From the IMG/VR virus record IMGVR_UViG_3300047444_000176, positions 1-62,379 of that record: a stretch of DNA of 62,379 bases, one strand, 5' to 3'. The position numbers and the translations under genes are program-made. Below are positions 30,520 through 38,200 of this stretch, piece by piece (position 1 is the stretch's first letter; each line of letters opens with the position of its first letter). The notes beneath the pieces are model-generated. The model saw nothing but the letters and a program-made list of their open reading frames with translations. It was not told the origin of the DNA and did no database searches. This DNA comes from a virus.

Positions 30520-31100
30520 ACAACAAGATGCTGCTGATCGACACCGAGACAGGGGGACTGGACGCCTCCTCTCACTCGATCCTCTCGCTGGCCGCCCTCG
30601 TGGTGGACTACGCGGGGCGGACGATCGACGAGATGTACACGCTCATCGACGAGGGCGAGAACGTCATCACCGAGGACTCGGCGCTCGCGATCAATGGCCT
30701 CTCGATGGTCACGATCCAGCAGCGGGGCGTCTCGCCGATCCGGGCCGTGGGCCTGCTCTACGAGATGCTGAACCGGCACAACATGCTGCACAACGTCACG
30801 GTCGTGGCACACAGCGTCAAGTTCGACTTCCCGTTCCTGCGGCGTCTGTTCCGCGAGGCCGGCATCAACGACACCTGCTTCAACGATGTGTTCTCCCACC
30901 GGACGATCTGCACGCAGGCCGGCGCGGGGCTCCTCATGCAGGCCGGCGTCATCAAGCCGAAGTCGACCTCCCTCGCTCATCTGTGCGAGTACTTCAAGAT
31001 CCCACTCGATCGGACGAAGGGCCACAACGCGCTGGAAGATGCACGGGCCGCGGCCGAGGTGTTCGAGTGCCTGATGCAACGCTGTCAGGAGGGACTGTGA
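30516..31100 (+). CDS. DnaQ-like 3'-5' exonuclease (DEDDh type)
   Basis: 194 residues from the ATG at 30516. Exo I LLIDTETGGLD (D and E), Exo II AHSVKFDFPFL, Exo III HNALEDA with the histidine of the DEDDh subgroup. These enzymes degrade or trim single-stranded DNA or RNA. The polymerase has its own proofreading domain, so this is a separate nuclease, perhaps for RNA processing near the tRNA genes or for host DNA degradation. Confidence 0.85.
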   Translation: MNNKMLLIDTETGGLDASSHSILSLAALVVDYAGRTIDEMYTLIDEGENVITEDSALAINGLSMVTIQQRGVSPIRAVGLLYEMLNRHNMLHNVTVVAHSVKFDFPFLRRLFREAGINDTCFNDVFSHRTICTQAGAGLLMQAGVIKPKSTSLAHLCEYFKIPLDRTKGHNALEDARAAAEVFECLMQRCQEGL

Positions 31101-31351
31101 AGCAGAAGCCGAAGATCAACATCGTGCTGGAGACGCTCTGTGGTTGCACGCGGACGTTGGAGAACGTCGAGCGGTTCACCGGCACGTACTACCAAGTGCT
31201 GCTGCCGACGGCTGCGAAGTTCTTCGACCCGGATCAGACCGATCTGTTCGACGTGAGCCCCGAGGTGAATCGGCGCACGTTCCAGATCGAGCAGACGACG
31301 TGGATCACGGATGACTACTGTGTGATGCACTACAAGGAGATCCGCAGGTAG
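31097..31351 (+). CDS. Hypothetical protein (84 aa), GTG start
   Basis: Last protein gene of the plus arm, GTG at 31097 overlapping the exonuclease stop. The product (VKQKPKINIVLETLCGCTRT) has one close Cys pair and a beta-rich middle. No domain recognised. It is followed by the RNA gene cluster. Confidence 0.55.
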   Translation: MKQKPKINIVLETLCGCTRTLENVERFTGTYYQVLLPTAAKFFDPDQTDLFDVSPEVNRRTFQIEQTTWITDDYCVMHYKEIRR

Positions 31352-31504
31352 GGTTCCGACACGGGTTCTAAGCGATTGCACCGTACGCCTAAGTCGGCGG
31401 CCCGGACCAGCCGCGTGCATGAGGTCTACAACGTGGGGAGCCGGCCAGTGGTTTATAGGGGGCCTGCGAGCGGAACGCGGTGGCGTCGGGTCCGCACCAA
31501 CACT
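31352..31504 (+). other. Noncoding spacer with hairpins before the tRNA cluster
   Basis: No convincing gene. Several stems are visible: 31356-31360 with 31393-31397 (CCGAC/GTCGG) enclosing 31361-31364 with 31381-31384, and 31470-31474 with 31491-31495 (GCGGA/TCCGC) enclosing ACGC/GCGT. CCA-like ends occur near 31409 and 31499, but no complete tRNA cloverleaf could be fitted. Probably part of the tRNA primary transcript; a decayed tRNA is possible. Confidence 0.35.
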
Positions 31505-31578
31505 GCCGGGGAGAACCGGATGTTCCATCTGGTCTCATAAGCCAGACTCCCGTGGTTCGACTCCACGCCCCGGCACCA
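31505..31578 (+). tRNA. tRNA-Met (CAT)
   Basis: Acceptor GCCGGGG pairs with CCCCGGC, followed by A and an encoded CCA. Anticodon loop CTCATAA on a 5-bp stem gives anticodon CAT. T-arm CGTGG/CCACG with loop TTCGACT. The D-arm is short but pairable (GAAC/GTTC). Elongator versus initiator type is not decided; the G1-C72 pair favours elongator. Confidence 0.85.
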
Positions 31579-31582
31579 TCTT

Positions 31583-31656
31583 GCGTCCCAATGTTCCAAG
31601 GCTTGGCGAGCGCGCCTCCAAAGCGTGCTGGCGGAGTTCGATTCTCCGGGGGCGCG
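31583..31656 (+). tRNA. Probable tRNA-Trp (CCA), atypical D-arm
   Basis: Acceptor GCGTCCC pairs with GGGGCGC (one G-T), T-arm CGGAG/CTCCG with loop TTCGATT, anticodon loop CTCCAAA on stem CGCGC/GCGTG gives anticodon CCA. The D-arm does not form a normal 4-bp stem, and no 3' CCA is encoded (GCAT follows), so maturation would need a CCA-adding enzyme. Confidence 0.65.
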
Positions 31657-31659
31657 CAT

Positions 31660-31735
31660 TGGCAAGTAGCTCAGTTGGTAGAGCGCCCGTCTGTTAAACG
31701 GGAGCGCGCAGGTTCGAGACCTGCCTTGCCAGCCA
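31660..31735 (+). tRNA. tRNA-Asn (GTT)
   Basis: Complete cloverleaf: acceptor TGGCAAG/CTTGCCA, D-arm GCTC/GAGC with AGTTGGTA loop, anticodon loop CTGTTAA (GTT) on CCCGT/ACGGG, T-arm GCAGG/CCTGC with TTCGAGA, discriminator G and encoded CCA. Confidence 0.93.
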
Positions 31736-31738
31736 TCA

Positions 31739-31812
31739 CGCCTCTTAGCTCAGTGGTAGAGCACGCGACCGATAATCGCGCGACGGTGGTTCGAGTCCAT
31801 CAGAGGCGACCA
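31739..31812 (+). tRNA. tRNA-Ile (GAT) with C33
   Basis: Acceptor CGCCTCT/AGAGGCG, discriminator A and encoded CCA; D-arm GCTC/GAGC; anticodon stem CGCGA/TCGCG with loop CCGATAA gives GAT. Position 33, almost always U in tRNAs, is C here. T-loop TTCGAGT present. Confidence 0.88.
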
Positions 31813-31814
31813 GC

Positions 31815-31889
31815 GTGACTGGTCGCGAAGAGTCGAGCGGGGAGGCTGTGAACCTCCCTTACCGGATGCGAGTTCCGGCAGTCACTCCA
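31815..31889 (+). tRNA. tRNA-His (GTG)
   Basis: Acceptor GTGACTG/CAGTCAC, anticodon loop CTGTGAA (GTG) on GGAGG/CCTCC, T-arm CCGGA/TCCGG with loop TGCGAGT, discriminator T and encoded CCA. The base before the acceptor is C, not the genomic G(-1) often encoded for tRNA-His. Confidence 0.85.
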
Positions 31890-31892
31890 CTG

Positions 31893-32016
31893 TGTGCGGA
31901 GTATGTTGAGCCGAACGAGCAGCGTTGCAGCGTAGGCTCGCGGTGAGAGCATCCGACCGGGACTGCAAGCGGGTGCTTGATGGCGCATCATCGGTTCGAG
32001 TCCGAGCCGCACACTT
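31893..32016 (+). ncRNA. tRNA-like element with over-long core
   Basis: A perfect 7-bp acceptor-like pair TGTGCGG (31893-31899) with CCGCACA (32007-32013) encloses a D-arm-like GCTC/GAGC with GCGGTGA loop, a 7-bp stem GCATCCG/CGGGTGC whose loop contains CTGCAAG, a GATG/CATC hairpin placed like a variable arm, and a T-loop TTCGAGT. At 121 bases it is too long for a normal tRNA and no anticodon stem fits. It may be a tRNA with an insertion, a decayed fusion, or a tRNA mimic. Confidence 0.4.
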
Positions 32017-32020
32017 CATC

Positions 32021-32130
32021 GTAGGTAGAGGCACCGCCACACTGGGAGGCGGGAGGATCGGCCGGACGCCGTCACTCAAGTACCGAGACCAGTCTGCGGG
32101 GCTACGTGAGCCTCCTCAGCCTCTACCTAC
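32021..32130 (+). ncRNA. Candidate structured RNA closed by a 12-bp helix
   Basis: GTAGGTAGAGGC (32021-32032) is perfectly complementary to 32119-32130. Inside are CCGCC/GGCGG (32034-32038 with 32048-32052), CGGC/GCCG (32059-32062 with 32068-32071) and TCAC/GTGA (32072-32075 with 32106-32109), a branched fold. It directly precedes the terminator, like a stand-alone RNA at the end of the tRNA transcript. No ORF covers it convincingly. Function unknown. Confidence 0.45.
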
Positions 32131-32136
32131 AAACGC

Positions 32137-32178
32137 AAAAAGCCCCGTCAGTCCATCACTGGACCGGCGGGGCTTTCG
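32137..32178. terminator. Bidirectional rho-independent terminator between the convergent arms
   Basis: AAAGCCCCG (32139-32147) pairs with CGGGGCTTT (32168-32176), with an upper stem GTCC/GGAC. An A-tract lies on the left and a T-tract on the right, so it can end transcripts from both directions. It lies between the tRNA transcript and the last minus-strand gene. Confidence 0.85.
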
Positions 32179-32191
32179 TGTTTCTACTGGG

Positions 32192-32320
32192 CTACTTCAG
32201 GTGCAGGCGCTTCTCGACGAGCATCGCGCCGACCGCGAAGCCCGCTCCGAAGAGCAGACCGTTCGCGACGATCCCGACGACCGACACGAGCAACTGCATC
32301 AGCATGAGAAGGACGTTCAT
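32192..32320 (-). CDS. Small membrane peptide (42 aa)
   Basis: Last gene of the minus arm. Mostly hydrophobic (MNVLLMLMQLLVSVVGIVAN ... GAGFAVGAML), one or two membrane spans with a short basic end. It follows the holin gene by one base, so it is probably a lysis accessory, which is inference from position. Confidence 0.55.
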   Translation of the reverse strand: MNVLLMLMQLLVSVVGIVANGLLFGAGFAVGAMLVEKRLHLK

Positions 32321-32321
32321 G

Positions 32322-32729
32322 TCAGTGGTTCCCCTGTGAGTTGTTGAGCTTCTCGACCGTACGCATGCCGCCGAGGCCGAGCATCCCGATGAGAATGGTC
32401 ATGAGCCCCTCGGTGGGGATGGCGGGGACCGTCACCGGATGTCCGGCGAGGGCCGCGCCCCACGAGAGGAGTGGGCTGAAGCACATGATCGCGAAGCCGA
32501 GCACGCAGACCCACCCGACGGCGGGTCGCCAGCCGGCGACGAACATGTTGGGGTTGGCGGCCTCAACCTCGTTGATGTGCGACTGGGCCGCGATGACCGC
32601 GAGGTCACCGTTCTGCTGCATCTCCAACAGCTTCTGCGTGGCCGCTGCCTTGGCCTGCGGGTCGGGGATGAGCTTGTCGATGAGGGCCTTGCCCACATCG
32701 AGTAGTGAACTGAGTGGATCGAAACCCAT
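32322..32729 (-). CDS. Holin, GTA-type 3-TM family
   Basis: 135 residues. The N-terminal helix DVGKALIDKLIPDPQAKAAA, the NPNMFVAGWRPAVGWVC element and three hydrophobic segments ending LMTILIGMLGLGGMRTVEK match the GTA_holin_3TM family. It would open the inner membrane for the lysozyme encoded at 28607. The start is the ATG at 32729; the longer frame is a shadow. Its first base is shared with the upstream gene's stop. Confidence 0.85.
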   Translation of the reverse strand: MGFDPLSSLLDVGKALIDKLIPDPQAKAAATQKLLEMQQNGDLAVIAAQSHINEVEAANPNMFVAGWRPAVGWVCVLGFAIMCFSPLLSWGAALAGHPVTVPAIPTEGLMTILIGMLGLGGMRTVEKLNNSQGNH

Positions 32730-32971
32730 TAGCGCCTCCGAGCGAGCAGCATGTCGAGCTTTCGATCCATGCTGTCGAGCTTCTTGTCGATGCCCTTCGT
32801 GTGGTCTTCGAGCACGCTGATGCGTGCCTCGTGTGTGTTCACGTTGCTGCTGATCCGCGAGGCCATGGCGACTGCGCCAGTAGCCATCGCGGCGATTACT
32901 GCACCGACCAGAGTCTTCACCATCCACGATGGGATGGTGGCGTTCTGGCCCGTGACTGTCATCATCTTCAT
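32729..32971 (-). CDS. Membrane-anchored coiled-coil protein (80 aa), lysis cassette
   Basis: One membrane span (about residues 17-38, MVKTLVGAVIAAMATGAVAM) then a heptad helix (ISVLEDHTKGIDKKLDSMDR). This layout recalls inner-membrane spanins or XhlA-like proteins, and it is directly upstream of the holin gene. Start at ATG 32971 after GGAGGG; it overlaps the upstream stop by four bases. Confidence 0.65.
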   Translation of the reverse strand: MKMMTVTGQNATIPSWMVKTLVGAVIAAMATGAVAMASRISSNVNTHEARISVLEDHTKGIDKKLDSMDRKLDMLLARRR

Positions 32972-35280
32972 TGGGTCCCTCCGGGTGCGACCAGCGGTAC
33001 TGACGTCTGGCCGGCCTGTCGGGCCTGCTGGTACGCCTGCGCGTTCGCTCTGATCCACTCGCTCCGAGCCTTCAGCCGCTCGGCCCTGATGTACGAACGG
33101 AGCACCGACTTCGCAGCGATCGGGTTCATGCCCTGCGTCCGCTGCGCTGCCTGTGTCGCCGCCGTGATGTCCGCCTGCTTGATCGCTTCCGCGTAGCTCT
33201 GCGCCTGCTCGATCGGGATCTCGCCCTTGACCCCGATGAACGGGATCGTCTCGGGCGTCAGCTTCGTCGAGTATGTCTGGAGTCCGACGCCGAAGGCTGC
33301 CGGCAGCGAGTACGCGAGTCCCTCGATGCCCTTGTCCTTCAGTGCGTCGTAGACGTCCTGCATCGCGAGCGGGACGGCGCGCTGAACCAGAGCCGTCGGC
33401 CAGTTGAACTTCTGGCCGCTCTGGTCCTTGCCCCGCATCCAGTCGGTCACGAACGAGGCCACGGGGGCTTCCTTCGCGATGACGAACTGCGTGAGCTTGT
33501 CGAGCCGTGTCGGGACGCCGTACTTCGAGCCGAGTTCCGTGACCTTGCCCGTGTCCGCGTTCAGCGACTCGTTCGACATGATCTGCGTGCCGAGCCGGAT
33601 GAACTGGAACATGCCGCCACCGAGGTCGATGCGCGTGTTGCCCACCCGGATCTTGCCAGCGTCCGAGGAGCGGAAGTCCCACGTCACCTTGGCTCCGCCG
33701 GCAGCCGCGAGGCCAACCAGCGAGACGATGGCCGCCGCCGAAGCGAGGTTCGTCTTGATCGCCTGCGCCCGAACGAACGGATGCAGGCCGACGTAGTAGC
33801 CGGGGTTCAGCGTCTGGATGCGGGCCATCGCCAGCCGAGGGCTGAACAGAACCGTCGACAGGAGGCCGGTAGGCAGGTCGCCGATCTTCCCTCGCCCTGT
33901 GGACGTGTTGACCCAGTCGGCGAGATCCTTGGTGAACTTGGCATCGTTGACATCCACGCCGGCCGCCGCCGCCTCGCGCAGCGTGTTCGAGAACACGTCG
34001 AAGCGGACGCGGTTGAGGAACGTCGTGTATGCCTGCTCCGACTTACGGATCATCGTGCCCGCGCCGAGCGGAAGCTGCTCCGCCATGCTGGAGGCGAACG
34101 CCTCCTCGCGTGGGGCGAGCTTGTTGTGCAGGTCCGTGAGCGCGAGCCCGCCGGACTGGGCGGCCTCGTAGTCAGGATGGTTGCGGATGTACGCCTGCGA
34201 CTCGTGGAACGTGGCGTCGTCGAACGCACCGAACATCGAGCCCATGTGCTGCCAGTACTCGGGACGCGACATCATGAGGATGCCCTGCCGGCCGGGGGCC
34301 GACACGTCAAACGAGGACATCACAGCGCGCGGCACACCGAGGGCCTGCTTGACGCGGTCCCACGAGGTGGCTGGCTTGTTCGAGTCGGCCCATGCGTCGA
34401 ACCGGTCGATGGTCGCGCGCGCGGCCTTGGGCAGCGGCACACCGTCGATCCCCGACTGCTGGTGGAACTTCACCAGTTCGCGGGTCCACGCATCGTTCGT
34501 CATGCCCTGTCCGTGCCACAGGCCCACCTGCTGTTCGAGCGAGGACATGTAGTTCAGGGCCTGCTGCCAGTTCGGCGTCTGGCCGGGCGGCGTGGCCGAG
34601 GTCTCGGGCTCGTGGAGCGCCTTGATGCTCTCCAGAGCCGATTGGATGCGGACCGGGTCCTGCGACTCGGTCGCGATCGCGAACTCGTTCCATGCGTTGT
34701 TTTTCTGCGTCTCGGCGACCGCGTCCAGCTTCGGCATCCCGCGTGCTGCCTTGGCCTGCGGCACCATCGGCGTGTCTTCGGGAACCTCGGTCGCGACCTC
34801 CCTCGCGCTGTTCATCGACCAGCGGGCCTTTGGCTTCGGCATCGCGATCGGGGCAGCGGCAGGAGCCGAGCCGGAGACTTCCTTCTCGGGCTTCGGCTTG
34901 ATGATCGTGCTGGTCACGTCCGGGTCGGGCGGCGTACGCGAGTTGACGTACAGGTCCTTCAGTGCCTTCTGCACCTCGGGGTCCGATTGGACGCGGGTCT
35001 CCAGCGTGTTCTGGAGTGACTGCCACGCGGGCACACTCACGTCGTCGACGTGCGTGAGCTTGCCTACCTCCGCCTGCTTGAGGGCGGCCGTGCCCCGCAA
35101 GTAGTCGTGGATGAGGGGCACCTGCTTCTCGGGCTGTGACAGCGAGTCACCGATCCAACGCTCGACATCGGTGGGCGTGTGACCGGCAGCGCCGGCCACC
35201 TTCCCACCAGACTCTTCGACGTCGCGACCGGTCGTCCCGATGAAGCGAGCGATCCCCTCCATCAGCGGTTCGTAGTCCAT
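32968..35280 (-). CDS. Internal virion protein (770 aa)
   Basis: Large, mostly helical protein at the position of podovirus internal core/ejection proteins, after the tail genes. It has a charged N-terminal half and a hydrophobic stretch around ASAAAIVSLVGLAAAGGAKV, suitable for membrane insertion during DNA ejection. No lytic transglycosylase motif was recognised. Role inferred from size, composition and order. Confidence 0.65.
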   Translation of the reverse strand: MDYEPLMEGIARFIGTTGRDVEESGGKVAGAAGHTPTDVERWIGDSLSQPEKQVPLIHDYLRGTAALKQAEVGKLTHVDDVSVPAWQSLQNTLETRVQSDPEVQKALKDLYVNSRTPPDPDVTSTIIKPKPEKEVSGSAPAAAPIAMPKPKARWSMNSAREVATEVPEDTPMVPQAKAARGMPKLDAVAETQKNNAWNEFAIATESQDPVRIQSALESIKALHEPETSATPPGQTPNWQQALNYMSSLEQQVGLWHGQGMTNDAWTRELVKFHQQSGIDGVPLPKAARATIDRFDAWADSNKPATSWDRVKQALGVPRAVMSSFDVSAPGRQGILMMSRPEYWQHMGSMFGAFDDATFHESQAYIRNHPDYEAAQSGGLALTDLHNKLAPREEAFASSMAEQLPLGAGTMIRKSEQAYTTFLNRVRFDVFSNTLREAAAAGVDVNDAKFTKDLADWVNTSTGRGKIGDLPTGLLSTVLFSPRLAMARIQTLNPGYYVGLHPFVRAQAIKTNLASAAAIVSLVGLAAAGGAKVTWDFRSSDAGKIRVGNTRIDLGGGMFQFIRLGTQIMSNESLNADTGKVTELGSKYGVPTRLDKLTQFVIAKEAPVASFVTDWMRGKDQSGQKFNWPTALVQRAVPLAMQDVYDALKDKGIEGLAYSLPAAFGVGLQTYSTKLTPETIPFIGVKGEIPIEQAQSYAEAIKQADITAATQAAQRTQGMNPIAAKSVLRSYIRAERLKARSEWIRANAQAYQQARQAGQTSVPLVAPGGTQ

Positions 35281-35289
35281 GTGTTCTCC

Positions 35290-38200
35290 TTACAGGCCCG
35301 CCTTCTTGACGAAGGAGCGGACTCGGTTGATCTGCTGCTTGTACCACGCGGGCTGTTCCTTGTAGTCCTTCGGCGGCAGGTTCTGCTTGCCCTTGTGGCC
35401 CGTCTCGGTGACTCCTTGGAACTCACCGCCGGGTCCGAGGTGCGCGACCGCAAGCTGCTTGTTGTCACGCGCGATCTCCATCGCCTTGTCCTTGTCGTCG
35501 ACCATGATGTTCAGGTCGAGACTGAACTCGCCCGTCGGCATCTTGGTCTTCGGGTCCGTGAGTTGCCAGACACCGATCGTCGGCTTGAGGCCCTTCTTCT
35601 CCATCTCGTCGATGAGCGGCTGGACCTGCTGCTTGAACTTGAGGATGCGGCCGGGGTAGAGCACGTTGCGCTTCGCGTTGTGCGAGATGAGCGAGACGAC
35701 GTTACCCTCGTGCTTGGCAGGCTCGAACGTGTTCGGGTCGAACGTGTGACCCGACTGATCGGCCGTAGCTCCCTCGGTCTTGACCCAGTGGCCCTCGTCC
35801 GCCTTCTCGATCGCCTTACGGACCGGCGCGAGCCCTTGGTAGAGGTTCTGCATCATCTTCAGGTGGTCGGTCGCCTCGTGCGCGTACTCCTCGGGCGTGA
35901 GCCCGCCGAGCTTACGATCGACGAGATCTTCGAGGGGACGAGCGGAGCCCGTCTTCGTCGAAGCTGCACGGCCGCCGATCGCTTCCTTCTCTTGGATCGA
36001 GCCGACGCGCGCACCTTCCCAGACGGCCGCTTGGAACTCGGCCGGGGACATGCTATTGTCGGCCGCAAGCTGCCGGACCGCGCTCTCGTACATCTTGTAG
36101 TTGTTCGGCTTGAGCGCCGTCACGTCGTTCATCTTGAGCGCGCGGAGCATCCACCGGTCGAGCACGACGGCGTTCGGGTCGCCCCGAAGCGCGTCGAGGA
36201 AGTTCTTGATCTTCGTGTTCGGGGGCAGCGGCTCGCCCTTTGCGGCGGACTCCAACTGGCCGCGCATCGAGTCACCACGGAAGCCCTCGAACGGCATGCC
36301 GCCCTTCCACTGCGAGTACGCCTTGAGGGCCATCGCAGCGCCGGACTCGGTCTGGCCGTTGGCCGACGTGACTGCGAGGAAGCGGAGGAACATGTCCGAG
36401 TCTTCCCCGAACTGCTGCTTCACCCACTTCGCCGTCTTGTCGTACCAGCCCATGCCGTACTTGCCCGACTCCTTGAGCGCGAGCAGGTCGTCGAGGTTCT
36501 TCTCGGCGGTGCCCGTGTCCTTGAACATGCGGGTGAAGCTCTTCTGCGCCATCGCGCTGATCTTCTCGATGAACGGCTTCACCACCTCGCCGTACTTGCC
36601 GACGAGGTACGACGCAAGGCTCTCCGGGTCACGGAGCTTCTTGGCGAACATGCTGGCCGCCAAGTCGAGGGCCGCGTCCCCGATCATCGTCGGGTCGAAG
36701 CCCGCGTTCGCGCGGCCGAGCTTACTGTTGAGGCGTGCCCTCGCTGCTTCCGCGACCTTGTCGAGGGACGCCGCGACCTGTGCCTGATGCTGGCCGATCG
36801 GCTGGCGGATGACGTCCGCCGTTGCCATCTGGCCCTCGGGCAGCTTCGTGCTCGCGGTGATCTCGAAGCCACGGGGCGCGAGGTAGTTCTTCATCTGCTT
36901 CTCGATCGGGATCTTGCCCCCGTTCGAGTCGATCTTCGTCAGCCGCATCGTGACGGGCACACCGTGCTCGTCGGCCGTCGTGGTGATGTGATCGAGGACC
37001 TTGCCCAGTGCGCCACGCTCGGCCTGCACGCCGCCGGGGAGCCCGAGACGCTCGATGTGTAGCGCGCCGTTCTGCTCCTTCACGACTGCGTGTTCACCCA
37101 CGGACAGCTTGCCGAGGGCCTCGGCCGCCCGGTTCGCGGGCGCTTCGGGTGTGGCTGGCGAGGCAGGAGTCGCACCTGCAACCTCCGCGTTCAGAGCGCG
37201 GGGCTCCACTGTTGAGCTACTCGCCGACGGTGCGGCCGGCGCGAGAGCCTCCTCACGCGGCGTGACAACTGGGGCCGGGACAGCGGCCGGGGCCGCCTCC
37301 ACTGCCTTGGCGCGCGGCTTCTTCAGCGGGGTCTCGGGGACACCGAGGACCTCGCGCACGCGCGCGTCCCGCATCGCCGGAGTCACCTCGGGCTGCGGCG
37401 GGACGGCAAGCCGCTCGCGGGGCTCGATGGCAGGCTCGGTGTTCGGAGCGATGCCGCTCGCGGGCGGGGCCTGAAGCTCATTCATCTGTGTGCGGAGACC
37501 GGTCGGCGGAAGCTGTGCTTCACCCTGCATGACCGGACGCGGTTCGAGTGGCCGCGTCTCCATCGTCGGTGCGGACTCGGCCGCTTGGCCGGGACCCGCG
37601 AGTGCGCCGGGCGACGTCAGCGAGGGAGGCCCGCCGGTTGGCTCGGTCGGAGGGAGCGCGACGTTCTTGAAGTTCGCCGTCTCGTTCTCGGCCGCCTGCG
37701 CGAGCTTGATCTTGTTGCCGATGACGTCGATCGCCTTGAGGCCGGCCGGCGTCTGGAGCGCGTCGGACCCGTGCTCGGAAGCGACGATGCCCTGCGCGAC
37801 GACGTACGGATCGCCTTGCAGCGGGTACTGCGTGCGGTCGGCCCGGAACGTGACCGCCGTGTTCGTGATCTTGTCGGCCTGCACCCGCTTCTGGTACGCA
37901 GCCGCACTCTCGTCGGACAGCTTCGACAGGCGTGCCTTGTCAGCGTACTCCGCTTGGTTCTTCCGCAGAGCCGCCGCATTGGCACCGCTCACCTCTTCAG
38001 CGACAGCATCAGCCTTGGCCGCAGCCTTGGCCGCACGCTCACCGGGAAGCCGCGCGAGCGCACCGACAGACTCGCCGAGCAGGCCGAGACCGCCGCCGAG
38101 TGCGAAGCCGCCCTCAGCGCCCTTGCTGCCCTCCTCGATGCCTCCGCGCACCATCTCGTGCGCGATGTCCGCCGGGCTCAGGTTCGCTGCGCCGGCTTCG

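Noticed and set aside
31352-31504. A sixth tRNA with CCA end near 31409 or 31499
   Set aside because: No pair of acceptor arms with T-arm and anticodon arm could be made to fit; only local hairpins were found.
31419-31697. Plus-strand frame through the spacer and tRNA genes
   Set aside because: It runs through tRNA genes with complete cloverleaf parts, and neither frame nor start site is supported.
35179-37062. Long plus-strand frame of 627 codons in the region of the internal virion protein genes
   Set aside because: It is antisense to the 1328-residue gene, Arg/Leu/Val-rich as expected of a GC-rich shadow, with no domain pattern and no ribosome-binding site.
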